A stretch of DNA of 64,000 nucleotides from Flavobacterium sp. CBA20B-1 (GCF_028473145.1 NZ_CP092370.1:372001-436000); one strand, 5' to 3'; positions 26,689 through 37,813 are shown, counted from the stretch's first letter. Program-made: numbers and translations. Notes: generated by a model from the sequence alone, not told the origin.

Positions 26689-27243
26689 CTAATTTTTCTT
26701 TTTAGGTGCAATATACATCGTCATTCTTTTTCCTTCAAGAACGGGCATGGCTTCTACTTTACCATATTCTTCAAGGTCTTGTGCCAAACGCAATAGTAAT
26801 ATTTGCCCTTGTTCTTTGTAAATAATTGATCGTCCTTTAAAAAATACAAATGCTTTTAATTTAGAACCTTCTTTAAGAAACTTCATCGCATTTTTCTTTT
26901 TAAACTCGTAATCGTGTTCGTCTGTTTGTGGGCCAAAACGAATTTCTTTAACCGTAATTTGTGCAGTTTTAGCTTTCAACATTTTGTCACGTTTCTTTTG
27001 TTCGTAAAGAAACTTTTTGTAGTCGATAATTTTACAAACAGGTGGTGCAGCGTTGGGTGAAATTTCCACTAAGTCTAATCCTTGCTCATCTGCAATTGCC
27101 ATTGCCTGAGAAGTTTTATATACTCCTGGTTCTACATTATCGCCTACTAAACGAACTTCTGGCACACGAATCGCTTCATTTGTTTTGTGTGCATCTTCCT
27201 TCTTCTCGTGAGGTTTGAAACCTCTTCTGTTATGTACTGCTAT
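26689..27243 (-). CDS. infC: Translation initiation factor IF-3, probable ATA start
   Basis: IF-3 N-domain ([16 protein letters not shown], then [20 protein letters not shown]) and C-domain ([17 protein letters not shown]; ending [14 protein letters not shown]) are complete. No ATG, GTG or TTG lies where relatives begin. The frame extends upstream of the first ATG (27165) through [20 protein letters not shown], which is family sequence. It reaches ATA GCA GTA at 27243, in place of the usual Met-Ala. IF-3 genes are known for rare start codons that allow autoregulation (AUU in E. coli), so ATA is my chosen start, giving 184 aa. Confidence 0.9.
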   Translation of the reverse strand: MAVHNRRGFKPHEKKEDAHKTNEAIRVPEVRLVGDNVEPGVYKTSQAMAIADEQGLDLVEISPNAAPPVCKIIDYKKFLYEQKKRDKMLKAKTAQITVKEIRFGPQTDEHDYEFKKKNAMKFLKEGSKLKAFVFFKGRSIIYKEQGQILLLRLAQDLEEYGKVEAMPVLEGKRMTMYIAPKKKN

Positions 27244-27281
27244 GGGTTTAAAATTTTGTGCTTGTTGCCAAGCGGTTAAAC

Positions 27282-29222
27282 TTAAAATTGTTTTATTGTT
27301 TTGTTTATTTCATCTTGAATTAATGAAGAAAATTCTTCAATACTCATTGATGTGTTTGTTTTTCCTGATTCGCCTTGTTTGCGTACTGAAACTTGGTTGT
27401 TTTTTTCTTCTTCTTCGCCAATGATCAACATGTACGGATACTTTTGTAATTCGGCTTCTCGAATTTTTTTACCTATTGTTTCGTTGCGGTCGTCAAGTTT
27501 AGCGCGAATTTCGTTATTTTCCAACAAAGTTAAAACTTTTTTTGCATAATTTTCATATTTCTCGCTTAAAGACAAGATAATAACTTGTTCTGGCATCAAC
27601 CATAATGGGAAATGACCGCCAGTATGCTCTAATAAAATGGCAATAAATCGCTCCATTGAACCAAAGGGGGCACGGTGAATCATTACGGGGCGGTGCAATT
27701 TATCGTCTGCTCCTTTGTAGGTTAAATCAAAACGCTCGGGTAAATTGTAATCTACCTGAATGGTTCCTAACTGCCAGCTGCGTCCTAAAGCATCTTTCAC
27801 CATGAAATCTAACTTTGGTCCGTAGAAAGCTGCTTCGCCCGATTCCACCACATAGTTTAAGCCTTTATCTTTTGCTGCGCTGATGATGGCATTTTCTGCT
27901 TTTTCCCAATTTTCTACCGACCCAATATATTTATCCGGATTGCTTAAATCGCGAACGGAAACTTGAGCGGTGAAGTTTTCAAAACCTAATGATCCAAATA
28001 CGTAAAGTACCAAATCAATTACTTTTTTGAATTCTTCATCTAACTGATCGGGTGTACAAAATATATGGGCATCGTCTTGAGTGAAACCACGAACACGTGT
28101 TAAACCATGCAATTCACCTGATTGTTCGTATCTATAAACCGTTCCAAATTCTGCATAACGTTTTGGCAAATCTTTGTACGACCAAGGTTTTGCATTGTAA
28201 ATTTCGCAGTGGTGCGGACAGTTCATTGGTTTTAATAAAAACTCTTCGCCTTCTGCCGGTGTGTGAATTGGTTGGAATGAATCAGCGCCATATTTTGCAT
28301 AATGCCCTGACGTTACATACAATTCTTTTTGACCAATGTGCGGCGTTACAACTTGTTCATAACCTGCTTTCTTTTGTGCTTTGCGTAAAAATTGTTCCAA
28401 ACGATCGCGCAATGCAGCACCTTTTGGCAGCCACAATGGCAATCCTTGCCCTACACGTTGCGAGAAATGAAACAATTCTAATTCTTTACCTAATTTACGG
28501 TGATCACGGCGTTTTGCCTCTTCGATCATTTCTAAATATTCGGTAAGTTCTTTTTGTTTTGGAAACGATATACCGTAAACACGCGTTAATTGCTTGTTCT
28601 TCTCATCACCGCGCCAATATGCACCTGCAACAGAAAGTATTTTTACGGCTTTAATGATTCCGGTGTTTGGAATGTGCCCTCCACGACACAAATCGGTGAA
28701 GGTTGCGTGGTCGCAAAAACTTATTGTGCCGTCTTCTAAATTCTGAATTAATTCGGTTTTATATTCGTTATCCTTATATAATTCTAATGCTTCTGCCTTT
28801 GTAGCAGATCGCATTTTAAATTCGTGTTTTTCCTTTGATATTGCTAAAATTCGATCTTCAATGGCTTTGAAATCATTGTCTGAGATTTTATTTGCACCAA
28901 AATCCACATCATAATAAAATCCGTTGTCAATTGCAGGGCCAATTGTTAATTTAATGCCCGGATACATCTCTTGCAAAGCTTGTGCCATAACGTGTGATGT
29001 AGAGTGCCAAAAAGCTTTTTTTCCGTCGGCATCGTTCCAAGTATATAACGTTAAACTACCATCGGTGGTTAAAGGCGTAACCGTTTCAACGGTTGTTCCG
29101 TTAAAATTTGCTGAAATTACGTTACGTGCTAAACCTTCGCTTATGCTTAAAGCGACTTCATGCGGTGTTACGCCTGAAGCGTATTCGCGCACCGAACCAT
29201 CTGGTAATGTTATTTTAATCAT
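27282..29222 (-). CDS. thrS: Threonyl-tRNA synthetase
   Basis: A 646-aa class II synthetase. TGS domain at the start ([17 protein letters not shown]); editing domain with FYYDVDFG; catalytic core with [12 protein letters not shown] and [18 protein letters not shown]; anticodon domain at the C-terminus ([14 protein letters not shown]). First gene of the operon. A TATATTTG box at 29245-29252 places the transcript start near 29239, which favours this start over an ATG at 29243. Confidence 0.98.
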   Translation of the reverse strand: MIKITLPDGSVREYASGVTPHEVALSISEGLARNVISANFNGTTVETVTPLTTDGSLTLYTWNDADGKKAFWHSTSHVMAQALQEMYPGIKLTIGPAIDNGFYYDVDFGANKISDNDFKAIEDRILAISKEKHEFKMRSATKAEALELYKDNEYKTELIQNLEDGTISFCDHATFTDLCRGGHIPNTGIIKAVKILSVAGAYWRGDEKNKQLTRVYGISFPKQKELTEYLEMIEEAKRRDHRKLGKELELFHFSQRVGQGLPLWLPKGAALRDRLEQFLRKAQKKAGYEQVVTPHIGQKELYVTSGHYAKYGADSFQPIHTPAEGEEFLLKPMNCPHHCEIYNAKPWSYKDLPKRYAEFGTVYRYEQSGELHGLTRVRGFTQDDAHIFCTPDQLDEEFKKVIDLVLYVFGSLGFENFTAQVSVRDLSNPDKYIGSVENWEKAENAIISAAKDKGLNYVVESGEAAFYGPKLDFMVKDALGRSWQLGTIQVDYNLPERFDLTYKGADDKLHRPVMIHRAPFGSMERFIAILLEHTGGHFPLWLMPEQVIILSLSEKYENYAKKVLTLLENNEIRAKLDDRNETIGKKIREAELQKYPYMLIIGEEEEKNNQVSVRKQGESGKTNTSMSIEEFSSLIQDEINKTIKQF

Positions 29223-29244
29223 TTTGCTTTTTAAATTTATCATG

Positions 29245-29252
29245 CAAATATA
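29245..29252 (-). promoter_or_regulatory. -7 box of the thrS operon
   Basis: TATATTTG on the minus strand, 22 nt before the thrS ATG. Confidence 0.6.
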
Positions 29253-29334
29253 CTAAAGAATTATTTTACCTTAACAAAAAATAGTAAGCTTTCATTATGA
29301 AATGTTATAGTTTTTGCTTTATTTCGTTGTTATA

Positions 29335-30282
29335 ATGATTACAAAAGATTTGGTAGAAATTGTTCGGTATAAAAATCGTTTTAAAAACGATTGGGATTCC
29401 TTTGTTGATAATGCTGAAAATGGAACTTTTTTGTTTCATAGAGCTTTTATGGAATATCACAAAGACCGATTCGAAGATTTTTCGCTTATGCTTTTTTGCA
29501 AGGGCAGTTTAAAAGCCATTTTGCCCGCTAATGTCTTAGATAAAACGATATATTCACACCAAGGTTTAACTTTTGGTGGATTGCTAATTGCACCTCATTG
29601 CACCGATGAAACTCATGCATTTTTTTGGCAACATATTAAAGATTATCTTTCAGGGATGGGTTTTACCGATTTGATTATTAAAGAAATGCCAACGCCTTAT
29701 CAAAGGCAAATGTGGAATGATGATTTAAGTCTTGATAGAAAATTAGTTCAGCAAACGAGTAATTTTCAAGTGAACCTTAATGATTTTAAAATTTCTAAAA
29801 GTAAATTAAAGCACTATCACCGTGCAGTAAAAAATAATTTTTTATTGGTGGAAGATGATGCGTTTGAACCTTTTTGGGAAGAAATTTTAGAACCTTTGTT
29901 AAAAGAGAAATATCTAACAAAACCTTTGCATTCGTTGGAAGAAATTACATCTTTAAAGAAAAAATTCCATAAAAATATCATTCAATGCAACCTTTATTAT
30001 AAGGATGAAATTGTGGCAGGAATTACGTTGTTTGTACATGCCGGATTTATTGTTAAATCGCAATACGGTGCATCGTCAGCTTTAGGAAAAAAATTAAGAG
30101 CTATGGACTTTTTATTTATTGAACTCATCCATAAATTTAAAAAACTTAATTTTGCTTTTTTTGATATGGGTACCGCGACTGATGCCTCTTTTCCCGAGGG
30201 TATCAATCTTGGTTTAATGAATCAGAAAAAAGAATTGGGATGCCGTGCATATCCACAAAACATTTATCAAATTAGGCTATGA
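29335..30282 (+). CDS. GNAT/FemAB-like acyltransferase of the glycan cluster
   Basis: A 315-aa protein. The C-terminal half has the acetyltransferase-like pattern seen in FemAB/BioF2-type proteins ([21 protein letters not shown], then [16 protein letters not shown] and FFDMGTATD). It heads the rightward glycan cluster and its stop overlaps the aminotransferase start by 4 nt. It may acylate an amino sugar; substrate unknown. Start at [10 protein letters not shown] (29335) preferred over 29314. Confidence 0.75.
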   Translation: MITKDLVEIVRYKNRFKNDWDSFVDNAENGTFLFHRAFMEYHKDRFEDFSLMLFCKGSLKAILPANVLDKTIYSHQGLTFGGLLIAPHCTDETHAFFWQHIKDYLSGMGFTDLIIKEMPTPYQRQMWNDDLSLDRKLVQQTSNFQVNLNDFKISKSKLKHYHRAVKNNFLLVEDDAFEPFWEEILEPLLKEKYLTKPLHSLEEITSLKKKFHKNIIQCNLYYKDEIVAGITLFVHAGFIVKSQYGASSALGKKLRAMDFLFIELIHKFKKLNFAFFDMGTATDASFPEGINLGLMNQKKELGCRAYPQNIYQIRL

Positions 30283-31376
30283 TTCCTTATCTAAACATAA
30301 AAAAAATAAACCAGCCGTATCAGGAAGCTTTTTTATCAAAAACCAAACTTTTTTTTGATAAAGGGCATTATATTTTAGGTGATGAAGTGTTGAAATTTGA
30401 GCAGGAATTTGCAGCCTATTGCAAGGTGTCGCACTGCATTGGCGTTGGCAATGGCTTAGATGCTTTACTGTTAATTTTTAAAGCTTATATTGAACTAGGA
30501 GCTTTGCAACCGGGCGATGAAGTGATTGTGCCTGCAAATACCTATATTGCTTGTATTTTAGCCATACAAAATGCAGGTTTAACCCCGAAATTGGTCGATA
30601 CTAATTTTTTAAATTATAATCTTACAATTGATGTGTTGCAGCAGCAAGTTACCCAAAATACCAAAGCGGTTTTGATGGTGCATTTATACGGACAAATCAC
30701 CGATGCGTTGGCTATTCAAACATTTTGTAAAGATTTTGGATTGCTGCTAATAGAAGATGCAGCACAAGCACACGGCGCGGTGGCAAATGATAGAAAAGCC
30801 GGTGCTATTGGCAATGCGGCCGGATTTAGTTTTTATCCAGGCAAAAATTTAGGTTGTTTGGGCGATGGTGGTGCCATAACCACAAACAATGCACAACTTG
30901 CTGATTGTGTGCGCAGTTTGCGAAATTATGGTTCTGAATTAAAGTATCACAATATATATAAAGGTATCAATTCGCGGCTAGACGAATTACAAGCGGCTTT
31001 TTTGCGATTGAAATTACCAGATTTAGATTTTGATAACAAGAAAAGACAAGGCATCGCAAAACGATATTTAACAGAAATTATAAATCCGTTGGTTGTTTTG
31101 CCGTTTGTAAATGATTTTAGTGCGCATGTTTTTCATGTGTTCCCAGTGAGGGTAGAGCATCGGGCCGAGTTTCAGCAATATCTCATGGATCACAATATTC
31201 AAACGTTGATTCATTATCCTATTCCGCCTCATAAACAACAAGCAATGAGCGAATTAAATGATTTGCGTTTCCCGATTTCAGAGTTGGTTCACAAGCAAAT
31301 TGTGAGTATTCCTCTGAACCCATCGCTAACGGTTGATGAGCAAGATTTTATAATTGAAAAAATGAATGGTTTTTAA
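30279..31376 (+). CDS. DegT/DnrJ/EryC1/StrS sugar aminotransferase (FdtB/QdtB-like)
   Basis: A 365-aa PLP enzyme. The Schiff-base lysine is K189 in [10 protein letters not shown]160 in [10 protein letters not shown] contacts the cofactor nitrogen; [11 protein letters not shown] and PANTYIA are the family phosphate and substrate loops. Together with the ketoisomerase at 34550 this matches the FdtA/FdtB pair that makes dTDP-3-amino-3,6-dideoxyhexose (family knowledge). It overlaps the upstream gene by 4 nt. Confidence 0.9.
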   Translation: MIPYLNIKKINQPYQEAFLSKTKLFFDKGHYILGDEVLKFEQEFAAYCKVSHCIGVGNGLDALLLIFKAYIELGALQPGDEVIVPANTYIACILAIQNAGLTPKLVDTNFLNYNLTIDVLQQQVTQNTKAVLMVHLYGQITDALAIQTFCKDFGLLLIEDAAQAHGAVANDRKAGAIGNAAGFSFYPGKNLGCLGDGGAITTNNAQLADCVRSLRNYGSELKYHNIYKGINSRLDELQAAFLRLKLPDLDFDNKKRQGIAKRYLTEIINPLVVLPFVNDFSAHVFHVFPVRVEHRAEFQQYLMDHNIQTLIHYPIPPHKQQAMSELNDLRFPISELVHKQIVSIPLNPSLTVDEQDFIIEKMNGF

Positions 31377-32360
31377 ATGGATGTGTATATAAAATCGTTT
31401 AATCGCCCGTATTTGCTGCATCGTACCATTGCCAGTATATATCATTTTTTACAACATTTCGATGCAAGAATTGTGGTTTTAGATGATGGAACACCTCAAA
31501 AATATTTAGATAAAATTGTAAATTTATTTCCAGAAGTAGAAGTTGTAAAATCGCCTTATTACAATCAAAAAAGTGCAGCTATTTCTTCAAATATAGTTCC
31601 GGAAAAAGTGATTCCTGCCAATTTTTGGAGAGATGAAGTTTTAAAAGGCAGTGAATATTTTATACTTTTAGAAGATGATATGTGGTTTACAACTCAGATA
31701 AATTACAAAGAATTCACTAAAAATGTGTATGATTCAAAAACAGATATGATTAAGTTTAGATGGTTAAAAAACAGCCTTTTAATCTCTGAAAATACAGTTG
31801 CGGAAAACAACTATTTTAACTTGGTTCAACCAACTGTTTTTACTAAAAATGTGTTTTTATTTGATGCAATCTTTAGAACCAATTTTTTAAAATTAGGAAG
31901 CATTACTCGAAGATTGGTATCTTTTGATAACGAGCTTTTAAAGTACTATCAATTATATTCTGTGGCCGGAGCTGTTTTTTCTAAGAGATATTACAAGGTT
32001 TGTTGGCAACAAAATCAAAGCGCTGTTGATGAGTTGAATCAAATTGCTCAACTTCTGAATAGTGGTATTTCGTTTAATGTAGGACACTCAAAGCAAGAAA
32101 TTTTAAAAGCAACATATAAAACCACAGCAACACTCATGTCTAAAGAAAATTTGGGTGAAACGGTAGATATTTTTTTAGTAAATCGTATTTTAAATGAGGC
32201 GTGGTACCATGAAAAAACGTATGATATAGATGCCTTTTCTTCAGATTTGCCCTCCGCTTGGATTGAAAACAACCTAGCAGATGAAGCATTGATCGTAAAT
32301 TGGCAGAATTGGTATAGAGTATTCAAAAAATCTTATACAGCTATTGGTTGTGAAATTTAA
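31377..32360 (+). CDS. Glycosyltransferase, family 2-like
   Basis: A 327-aa protein beginning MDVYIKSFNRPYLLHRTIASI, with DDG (VVLDDGTPQKY) as the nucleotide-sugar site and LLEDDMW as the metal DXD-like motif. The C-terminal half is unlike common GT2 proteins. It begins right after the aminotransferase stop and its own stop overlaps the flippase start. Substrate unknown. Confidence 0.8.
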   Translation: MDVYIKSFNRPYLLHRTIASIYHFLQHFDARIVVLDDGTPQKYLDKIVNLFPEVEVVKSPYYNQKSAAISSNIVPEKVIPANFWRDEVLKGSEYFILLEDDMWFTTQINYKEFTKNVYDSKTDMIKFRWLKNSLLISENTVAENNYFNLVQPTVFTKNVFLFDAIFRTNFLKLGSITRRLVSFDNELLKYYQLYSVAGAVFSKRYYKVCWQQNQSAVDELNQIAQLLNSGISFNVGHSKQEILKATYKTTATLMSKENLGETVDIFLVNRILNEAWYHEKTYDIDAFSSDLPSAWIENNLADEALIVNWQNWYRVFKKSYTAIGCEI

Positions 32361-33832
32361 TGAAAAATAGCAACACACATTATAAATCCCTATTTAAAGC
32401 TACAAGCTTGTTTGGTATTGTAGAGGTTATCCGTATGCTGTTAAAAGTAGTGGCAAATATTGGTGCGAGTTATTTTCTTGGTACGGCTAATTTTGGTTTG
32501 GTAGGCTTGATAGAAAATACCACGCAACTCATAAGTTCTATTACCAATTTTGGAATAAATTTTACAGGAATCAGGGAAGTTGCCGGTTTTAAAGATAAAA
32601 ACAGTTTAGCGTTTCATAAAACATTAAAAATCATACATCTATTTTGCTTGTTCAGTGGTATTTTGGCGGCTGCTATCTCCATTTTAGGTGCCTATTATTT
32701 AAGTTTTTTAACGTTTGATTCGTATCAATACTATTTTTGGTTTGTTCTTTTAAGCATCTATTTCGTTTGCACAAGTGGCACTCAAAGTAAAATTATTTTT
32801 TTGGAAGGTACCCAAAACTTTAAAAAACTCATTCGAATCAATATCCTTGTAAATATTGTGAACACGCTTATTATTTTGGTAGCATATTACTATTTTAAAG
32901 TCAACGGAATTGTAATTGCCATGGTTGTTAACGCGTTTATAACATATTTGCTATACTACAAATTAAGCGGTGTGCAACGCGTTTCGGTCACAGTTACCAA
33001 TAAAGAAATTAAAGCGCAGTTTAAGAAATTGATGCAATCGGGTGGATTATTGTCTGTGAATGTAGTTTTAGGATTTCTTTCCCTATATATCATTCGTTTG
33101 TATTTAAAAGAAATAGATTTAACGGTTTTAAGCTACTACAATGCCGGATTGATTATTTTGGTGTCCTATTTAGGAATTATTTTTATAGCAATCAGCAAAT
33201 TTTTTTTTCCAAAACTCACTCAAGTTATTGAAGAAGAGGGTGATTTTAATTTATTGATAAACAATCAATTTGAAATTTGTTTATTACTTATTCTTCCTGC
33301 AATATTAGTGCTCTATCTATTAGGAGAATTTATAATAGGGATTTTGTTTTCGGCAGCATTCAAACCGGTTTATCAAATTCTTATTTTTGGACTTGCAGCC
33401 ATTATTTTTAAAGGATTTAACTATTCCACCGGCTATTTATTTTTATCGAATAAAAACTGGAAACAGTATTTTTATATAAATGCAGTAAGCGATTTTTTAA
33501 ATGTGATACTCACTATTTGGTTGTACCATAAAATGCAACTTTTTGGTATTGGTTTGGCGTTGCTTGTCAATTATTTTTTAGGAGCTGTTTATTGTTACTT
33601 CTACATCCGAAAAAAATATGCGTTTAGTTTAACAAAAGCCAATCAGTTTTTTTTGCTGTTTGCAGTTTGCGCCACAGCTCTTATTATTGTTTGTTTTTAT
33701 ACATTAAACCGACAATATTTTGATATTATTGCCTTGTTGTTTGTGATAATTTCGTTAATTTACAGTATTAAAAGGTTAGATGAATATTTACTAGATTCTA
33801 AAATTTTGAATAAAATAAAAGCATTATTTTGA
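32360..33832 (+). CDS. Wzx-like oligosaccharide flippase
   Basis: A 490-aa polytopic protein with about 12-14 hydrophobic helices in the PST/MATE pattern; the start (LFGIVEVIRMLLKVVANIGA) and the middle SGGLLSVNVVLGFLSLYIIR segment fit lipid-linked oligosaccharide flippases. It would move the repeat unit across the inner membrane. It overlaps the genes on both sides by 1-4 nt, so it is part of one operon. Confidence 0.87.
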   Translation: MKNSNTHYKSLFKATSLFGIVEVIRMLLKVVANIGASYFLGTANFGLVGLIENTTQLISSITNFGINFTGIREVAGFKDKNSLAFHKTLKIIHLFCLFSGILAAAISILGAYYLSFLTFDSYQYYFWFVLLSIYFVCTSGTQSKIIFLEGTQNFKKLIRINILVNIVNTLIILVAYYYFKVNGIVIAMVVNAFITYLLYYKLSGVQRVSVTVTNKEIKAQFKKLMQSGGLLSVNVVLGFLSLYIIRLYLKEIDLTVLSYYNAGLIILVSYLGIIFIAISKFFFPKLTQVIEEEGDFNLLINNQFEICLLLILPAILVLYLLGEFIIGILFSAAFKPVYQILIFGLAAIIFKGFNYSTGYLFLSNKNWKQYFYINAVSDFLNVILTIWLYHKMQLFGIGLALLVNYFLGAVYCYFYIRKKYAFSLTKANQFFLLFAVCATALIIVCFYTLNRQYFDIIALLFVIISLIYSIKRLDEYLLDSKILNKIKALF

Positions 33833-34548
33833 TTAGCAGATTGATACACTTTTTCAGCATTAACTGGTTTCAAACTTTAAGAATAAACTTAAAAGCCTTT
33901 GCTTTGAAAGATGCTTTGTTGTTTCCTGTGGTGGTGTATCGTGGCTTTAAAATTTTACAATTTGAAGGAAAAATTCAACTAATAGGAAAACCTCAATTTG
34001 GGTTGATTGGATTCGGACAATCCTATGAAATTTTTAAACGAAAAAGAGCAGTAGGCGAGGCGGTTCTAAATGGGGTTTTGCAAGTTCATGGAAAGGTTCA
34101 GTTTGGTATTGATACAAAATTATACATTAAATCAAATGCCCTTTTAAAATTAGGACACATCAATTCATTTGCCAGCAGAACAGAGATTATTTGCTATAAA
34201 TGTATTACCATTGGCGATTGGGTGCAATTTGGAAGCGATTGTTTAATTACCGATACCAATTTTCATGCGATAAAAAATAGCACTACCCATGAAAAATTGT
34301 CAGTTGATAAAGAAATTACCATTGGTTCTTACAATTTTATAGGAGCTCGATCAACCATAAAAGGCAACACACACACAGAAGATAATTGCTTAGTTGGAAC
34401 AAACTCTTTGCTGAATAAAGATTACCGTTCGTTTGGAAAAAACGTGCTGATTGGAGGTATTCCGGCAAAACTAATTAAAGAACATATTGTGCGCGATTGG
34501 GAAAGTGAAAAAGAAGCACTTGAAAAATATTTAACCATAAAACTATAA
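33829..34548 (+). CDS. Left-handed beta-helix acyltransferase
   Basis: A 239-aa protein with hexapeptide repeats from about residue 80 on (ITIGDWVQFGSDCLITDTNF; ITIGSYNFIGARSTIKGNT; NCLVGTNSLLNK), ending in VLIGGIPAKLI, typical of WbbJ/FdtC-type acetyltransferases. It begins at TTG, overlapping the flippase stop by 4 nt (TTGA). It is a candidate N-acetyltransferase for the 3-amino sugar or an O-acetyltransferase. Confidence 0.85.
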   Translation: MISRLIHFFSINWFQTLRINLKAFALKDALLFPVVVYRGFKILQFEGKIQLIGKPQFGLIGFGQSYEIFKRKRAVGEAVLNGVLQVHGKVQFGIDTKLYIKSNALLKLGHINSFASRTEIICYKCITIGDWVQFGSDCLITDTNFHAIKNSTTHEKLSVDKEITIGSYNFIGARSTIKGNTHTEDNCLVGTNSLLNKDYRSFGKNVLIGGIPAKLIKEHIVRDWESEKEALEKYLTIKL

Positions 34549-34549
34549 A

Positions 34550-34942
34550 ATGAGCAAAATAATTACACTGCCAAAAATAAAAGATCCGCGAGGCAATTTA
34601 TCAGTTATCGAGGGAAATACCATTCCGTTTGCAATCAATAGGGTATATTTTTTATACGATGTGCCGAGTGGTGCAGAGCGTGGCGGGCATGCTCATAAAA
34701 ATCAACAAGAATTTATTATTGCTGTGGCGGGAAGTTTTCAAGTGGTGTTAAACAACGGATGGGAAGAAAAAGTATATCACTTATTTAAACCCAACGAAGG
34801 CTTGTATGTACCCGTGAATACATGGCGTGAATTGCGAAATTTCTCGGCGGGCGCAGTTTGCTTGGTTGTTTCGTCTGATGCTTTTGATGAAAACGATTAC
34901 ATCCGCGATTTTAATGAATTCAAGAGTTATTTAAGCAGATAA
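34550..34942 (+). CDS. FdtA/QdtA-like dTDP-4-keto-6-deoxyglucose 3,4-ketoisomerase
   Basis: A 130-aa cupin-like enzyme. DPRGNLSVIEG and RVYFLYDVPSGAERGGHAHK (H47, H49) are the family active-site region, and VPVNTWRELRNFS and the C-terminal DENDYIRDFNEF agree. It isomerises the dTDP 4-ketosugar to the 3-ketosugar for the aminotransferase at 30279. Last gene of the rightward run; its 3' end overlaps the convergent glycosyltransferase by 16 nt. Confidence 0.92.
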   Translation: MSKIITLPKIKDPRGNLSVIEGNTIPFAINRVYFLYDVPSGAERGGHAHKNQQEFIIAVAGSFQVVLNNGWEEKVYHLFKPNEGLYVPVNTWRELRNFSAGAVCLVVSSDAFDENDYIRDFNEFKSYLSR

Positions 34943-35814
34943 AATCGGCATTTCAATTCAATAATACAGAATTTCAGCAAATCAATCCAGCGTTTGTTTT
35001 TAAAAGATTGCTCCATGCTGTAATGAATGCGTTTTAGCAAAGCTTTGTGTTCTGCTTTGCTGGTGTTTCTGGTCAAAGATTCTTTAAAAATCTTTCGCAA
35101 CGATTGATTAATTTTACGTGAAAATTCATCGTTTTTATAAAATTGATTGCCTAATGATTGTTTTAAATATCTTTTTTCTACCAAAAAGGCATCTAAAAAA
35201 GCAATTCTATACTTTTTTGAGAGGCGCAACCAATAATCCAAATCTTCAAAAAACAATTCTTCGTTGTAGCCATTTAAAAGCATAAAATGTTTTCGAGTAA
35301 TCATAGAAGCTACGGAACACATGATGTTGCCACCGCCTAAAATTCTAAGATAATCGGTTTTAAAAAGTGCTTTATCAATTACTTTATTTTCATCATCTAC
35401 TTCAAAAAAAGGTTTTGTGCGGTTCCCATTCTCATCAATGTGATAGGCGTTTCCATAAACAATTCCCACTTCTTCGGGTTGTTCCATAAAAAAAGCGACT
35501 TGTTTTTCTACACATTTTGGCAACAAACAGTCATCGGCAGATAAATCAATTAAAAAATTTCCGGCAGATTTTTTAACTCCAAAATTAAAAGCTTGGGTAT
35601 TGCTGATTGTTTCGCTGCGTTTTATATACTTTATTTTGGGATGATTTTGAACAACTTCCTGAATTTCTTTTTCAGAATTGTCTGAACTTCCATTGTTAAT
35701 TACAATTATTTCAATATTTTTATAAGTTTGATTCAACACCGAAAGCAATGCTTGTTGCACAAAAGCTTCGTGGTTAAAACAGATACAAATTACAGAAACA
35801 AGGGGTATCGACAT
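34927..35814 (-). CDS. Glycosyltransferase family 2
   Basis: A 295-aa GT-A enzyme: VSVICICFNHEAFVQQALLS, then VINNGSSDNS for nucleotide binding and DLSADDCLLP as the DXD region, followed by FFEDLDYWLRLSKKYRIAFL, typical of the acceptor half. No membrane segment. It transfers an unknown sugar in the surface glycan. Confidence 0.9.
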   Translation of the reverse strand: MSIPLVSVICICFNHEAFVQQALLSVLNQTYKNIEIIVINNGSSDNSEKEIQEVVQNHPKIKYIKRSETISNTQAFNFGVKKSAGNFLIDLSADDCLLPKCVEKQVAFFMEQPEEVGIVYGNAYHIDENGNRTKPFFEVDDENKVIDKALFKTDYLRILGGGNIMCSVASMITRKHFMLLNGYNEELFFEDLDYWLRLSKKYRIAFLDAFLVEKRYLKQSLGNQFYKNDEFSRKINQSLRKIFKESLTRNTSKAEHKALLKRIHYSMEQSFKNKRWIDLLKFCIIELKCRFYLLK

Positions 35815-35854
35815 ATAAAAGTTTATTCTACAAATATATAAATTAAGAATTCAA

Positions 35855-36895
35855 TTGAACACATTAAAAACCTTAATCATTGTAACAGATTTAACGCTGG
35901 GCGGCATTCAAAACTATGTGCGTGCTTCTGCAAATTTGTTAAAAGAAATGAATCATAAGGTTTTCATTATTGCGATTAATGAAGCATACAAGTTTAAAGA
36001 TATTGAAACGATTAGTTTAAATAATTATTCTTCTTATAAAAAACCTTTGTTTATAAGCCAATTTATCAAAGAAAACGCAATTGATGTGGTTATGGATCAT
36101 CGTACAAAATCAAACATTTTAAAGCAAAAAGTGTATGATTTTTTATTGCGAAAAACTCCAAAAATACAGTTTATCCACAGTGCACATTTTGATTTTTATT
36201 TTTATAGATGGAAGGTGTTGAACCAATTTGCTTATAAGCATACAACTGCTTTTGTGAGCGTTTCAAAATATATTGATCAATTGGTTTCAAAAGAAGTTAC
36301 AGCTAAGCATCAAGTATTGTATCATTATTTTGATGATTTGGCGGTTCATCAAAACCAAGATAAAAAAGACATCCTTTTTGTAGGTAGGTTTGAAAATGAT
36401 ATAAAAGACCTTACTTTTTTGTTAGAAGCTTATCATTTATCGGAATTGCATGTACAAAACGTACAGTTTCACTTTGTGGGCAGTGGTAAAGATGCCGCAC
36501 TAATCAAGCAGTTTGCAGCAAATCATAACTTAGAACAAAAAATTGTGGTACATGTAGCCACCAACGATATTGCTCCTTTTTATCAAAATGCAAAAGTAGT
36601 GGTTTTGGCAAGTCATTTTGAAGGTTTTCCGCTGGTTTTAATGGAAGCCTTGCACCATGCAACGCCTGTAATTACTACACCATTCAACAATTCTGTTTAT
36701 GAATTAGTGAAGCATCAGCAAAACGGATTGATTGTGGAAAAACAGCTTGATATTTTCGCAGAATCGCTTCAAAAAATGTTTCACAACGAAGAACTCTACA
36801 ATGAATTATTGAAGAATACCCAGTTCTTTAATGAAAAATTTTCTAAAGAAAATGCCATAAAGCAGTGGGATATGTTACTAAGAGATTTATTTTAA
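35855..36895 (+). CDS. Glycosyltransferase family 4
   Basis: A 346-aa GT-B protein starting at TTG (35855). IVTDLTLGGIQNYVRASA is the N-terminal loop; ILFVGRFENDIKDLTFLLEA and VLASHFEGFPLVLMEALHH form the GT4 donor site with the E-x7-E pattern. No ATG fits the start. Its 3' end overlaps the convergent gene by 9 nt. Confidence 0.9.
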   Translation: MNTLKTLIIVTDLTLGGIQNYVRASANLLKEMNHKVFIIAINEAYKFKDIETISLNNYSSYKKPLFISQFIKENAIDVVMDHRTKSNILKQKVYDFLLRKTPKIQFIHSAHFDFYFYRWKVLNQFAYKHTTAFVSVSKYIDQLVSKEVTAKHQVLYHYFDDLAVHQNQDKKDILFVGRFENDIKDLTFLLEAYHLSELHVQNVQFHFVGSGKDAALIKQFAANHNLEQKIVVHVATNDIAPFYQNAKVVVLASHFEGFPLVLMEALHHATPVITTPFNNSVYELVKHQQNGLIVEKQLDIFAESLQKMFHNEELYNELLKNTQFFNEKFSKENAIKQWDMLLRDLF

Positions 36896-37813
36896 AATCG
36901 ACTTACTAATGCCCCATTTTACTAATAATTGTTGCAATTTCACCAGTTTTTGTAGAATAAATGCCGGTGTTTTTAACAGCATACGCTTTCGCAAGGGTAA
37001 ATTTCGCAATTGAATTTGTTGAACCAACGATTTGTAATTTTGGTAGTTTCCGTTCAATTTGCTGTGAAGTGCAGCAAAATAACGGTTCAAATCAAGATAG
37101 GCTTTTAATTTTTGATTGCTTTTCTCTGCTTCTTCAAACTTTTTAAAATTCAATCGATAGGTTAAATCTTCTGTTTTTTTTGATAAACTTTCTGCATCGT
37201 GCTTATAAATAGCCAAAATATTCCATGTAAAAACAATAGGGTAGTGCATACCAATCCGAATCCACAAATCGGTATCTTGTGCAATTTTTATAGTGGTGTC
37301 AAAATTTCCTACGTGTTCAAAAACCGATTTTTTAAACACGGCACAAGAGGTCCAAATTACACATTCTTTTTTACTGGCATCGAAGAAATTTACCACCAAA
37401 TCTGTTTTAGAAGCATCAATTGAATAAAGCGAAGCAAACGTGTTCCACTTGGTTTCTACCTCAAAAGCGGCCGAAAAAACTTCGTAATCGCTGTATTTTT
37501 CAATTAAATCATTAAAAGTTTGCAAAAAATGCGGATACCAAAAATCATCTGCATCCAAAAAACAAATATAATTGGCATGTGCATTTTCCATACCGATATT
37601 TCTAGCTACCGAAACACCTTGATTTTCTTGGTGAATAAGTTGAATGCGCGCGTCGTTTATTTCATTCACCAATGCAACACTTTGGTCTGTGGAACCATCG
37701 TTTACAATAATGATTTCAAAATCTTGAAAGGTTTGATTCAAAACGCTTTTTAAAGTGTTTTGAATATACTTTTCTTTATTGTACAACGGAATGATGATGG
37801 AAAATCTAGGCAT
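36887..37813 (-). CDS. Glycosyltransferase family 2
   Basis: A 308-aa GT-A enzyme: FSIIIPLYNKEKYIQNTLKS, VNDGSTDQS, LIHQENQGVSVARNIGM and FLDADDFWYP are the standard GT2 motifs in order. The basic C-terminal region may associate with membrane. Starts 8 nt within the end of the upstream glycosyltransferase gene. Confidence 0.92.
   Translation of the reverse strand: MPRFSIIIPLYNKEKYIQNTLKSVLNQTFQDFEIIIVNDGSTDQSVALVNEINDARIQLIHQENQGVSVARNIGMENAHANYICFLDADDFWYPHFLQTFNDLIEKYSDYEVFSAAFEVETKWNTFASLYSIDASKTDLVVNFFDASKKECVIWTSCAVFKKSVFEHVGNFDTTIKIAQDTDLWIRIGMHYPIVFTWNILAIYKHDAESLSKKTEDLTYRLNFKKFEEAEKSNQKLKAYLDLNRYFAALHSKLNGNYQNYKSLVQQIQLRNLPLRKRMLLKTPAFILQKLVKLQQLLVKWGISKSILK

Noticed and set aside
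27215..27424. 69-aa plus-strand ORF over infC/thrS
   Set aside because: Antisense shadow of the two conserved genes.
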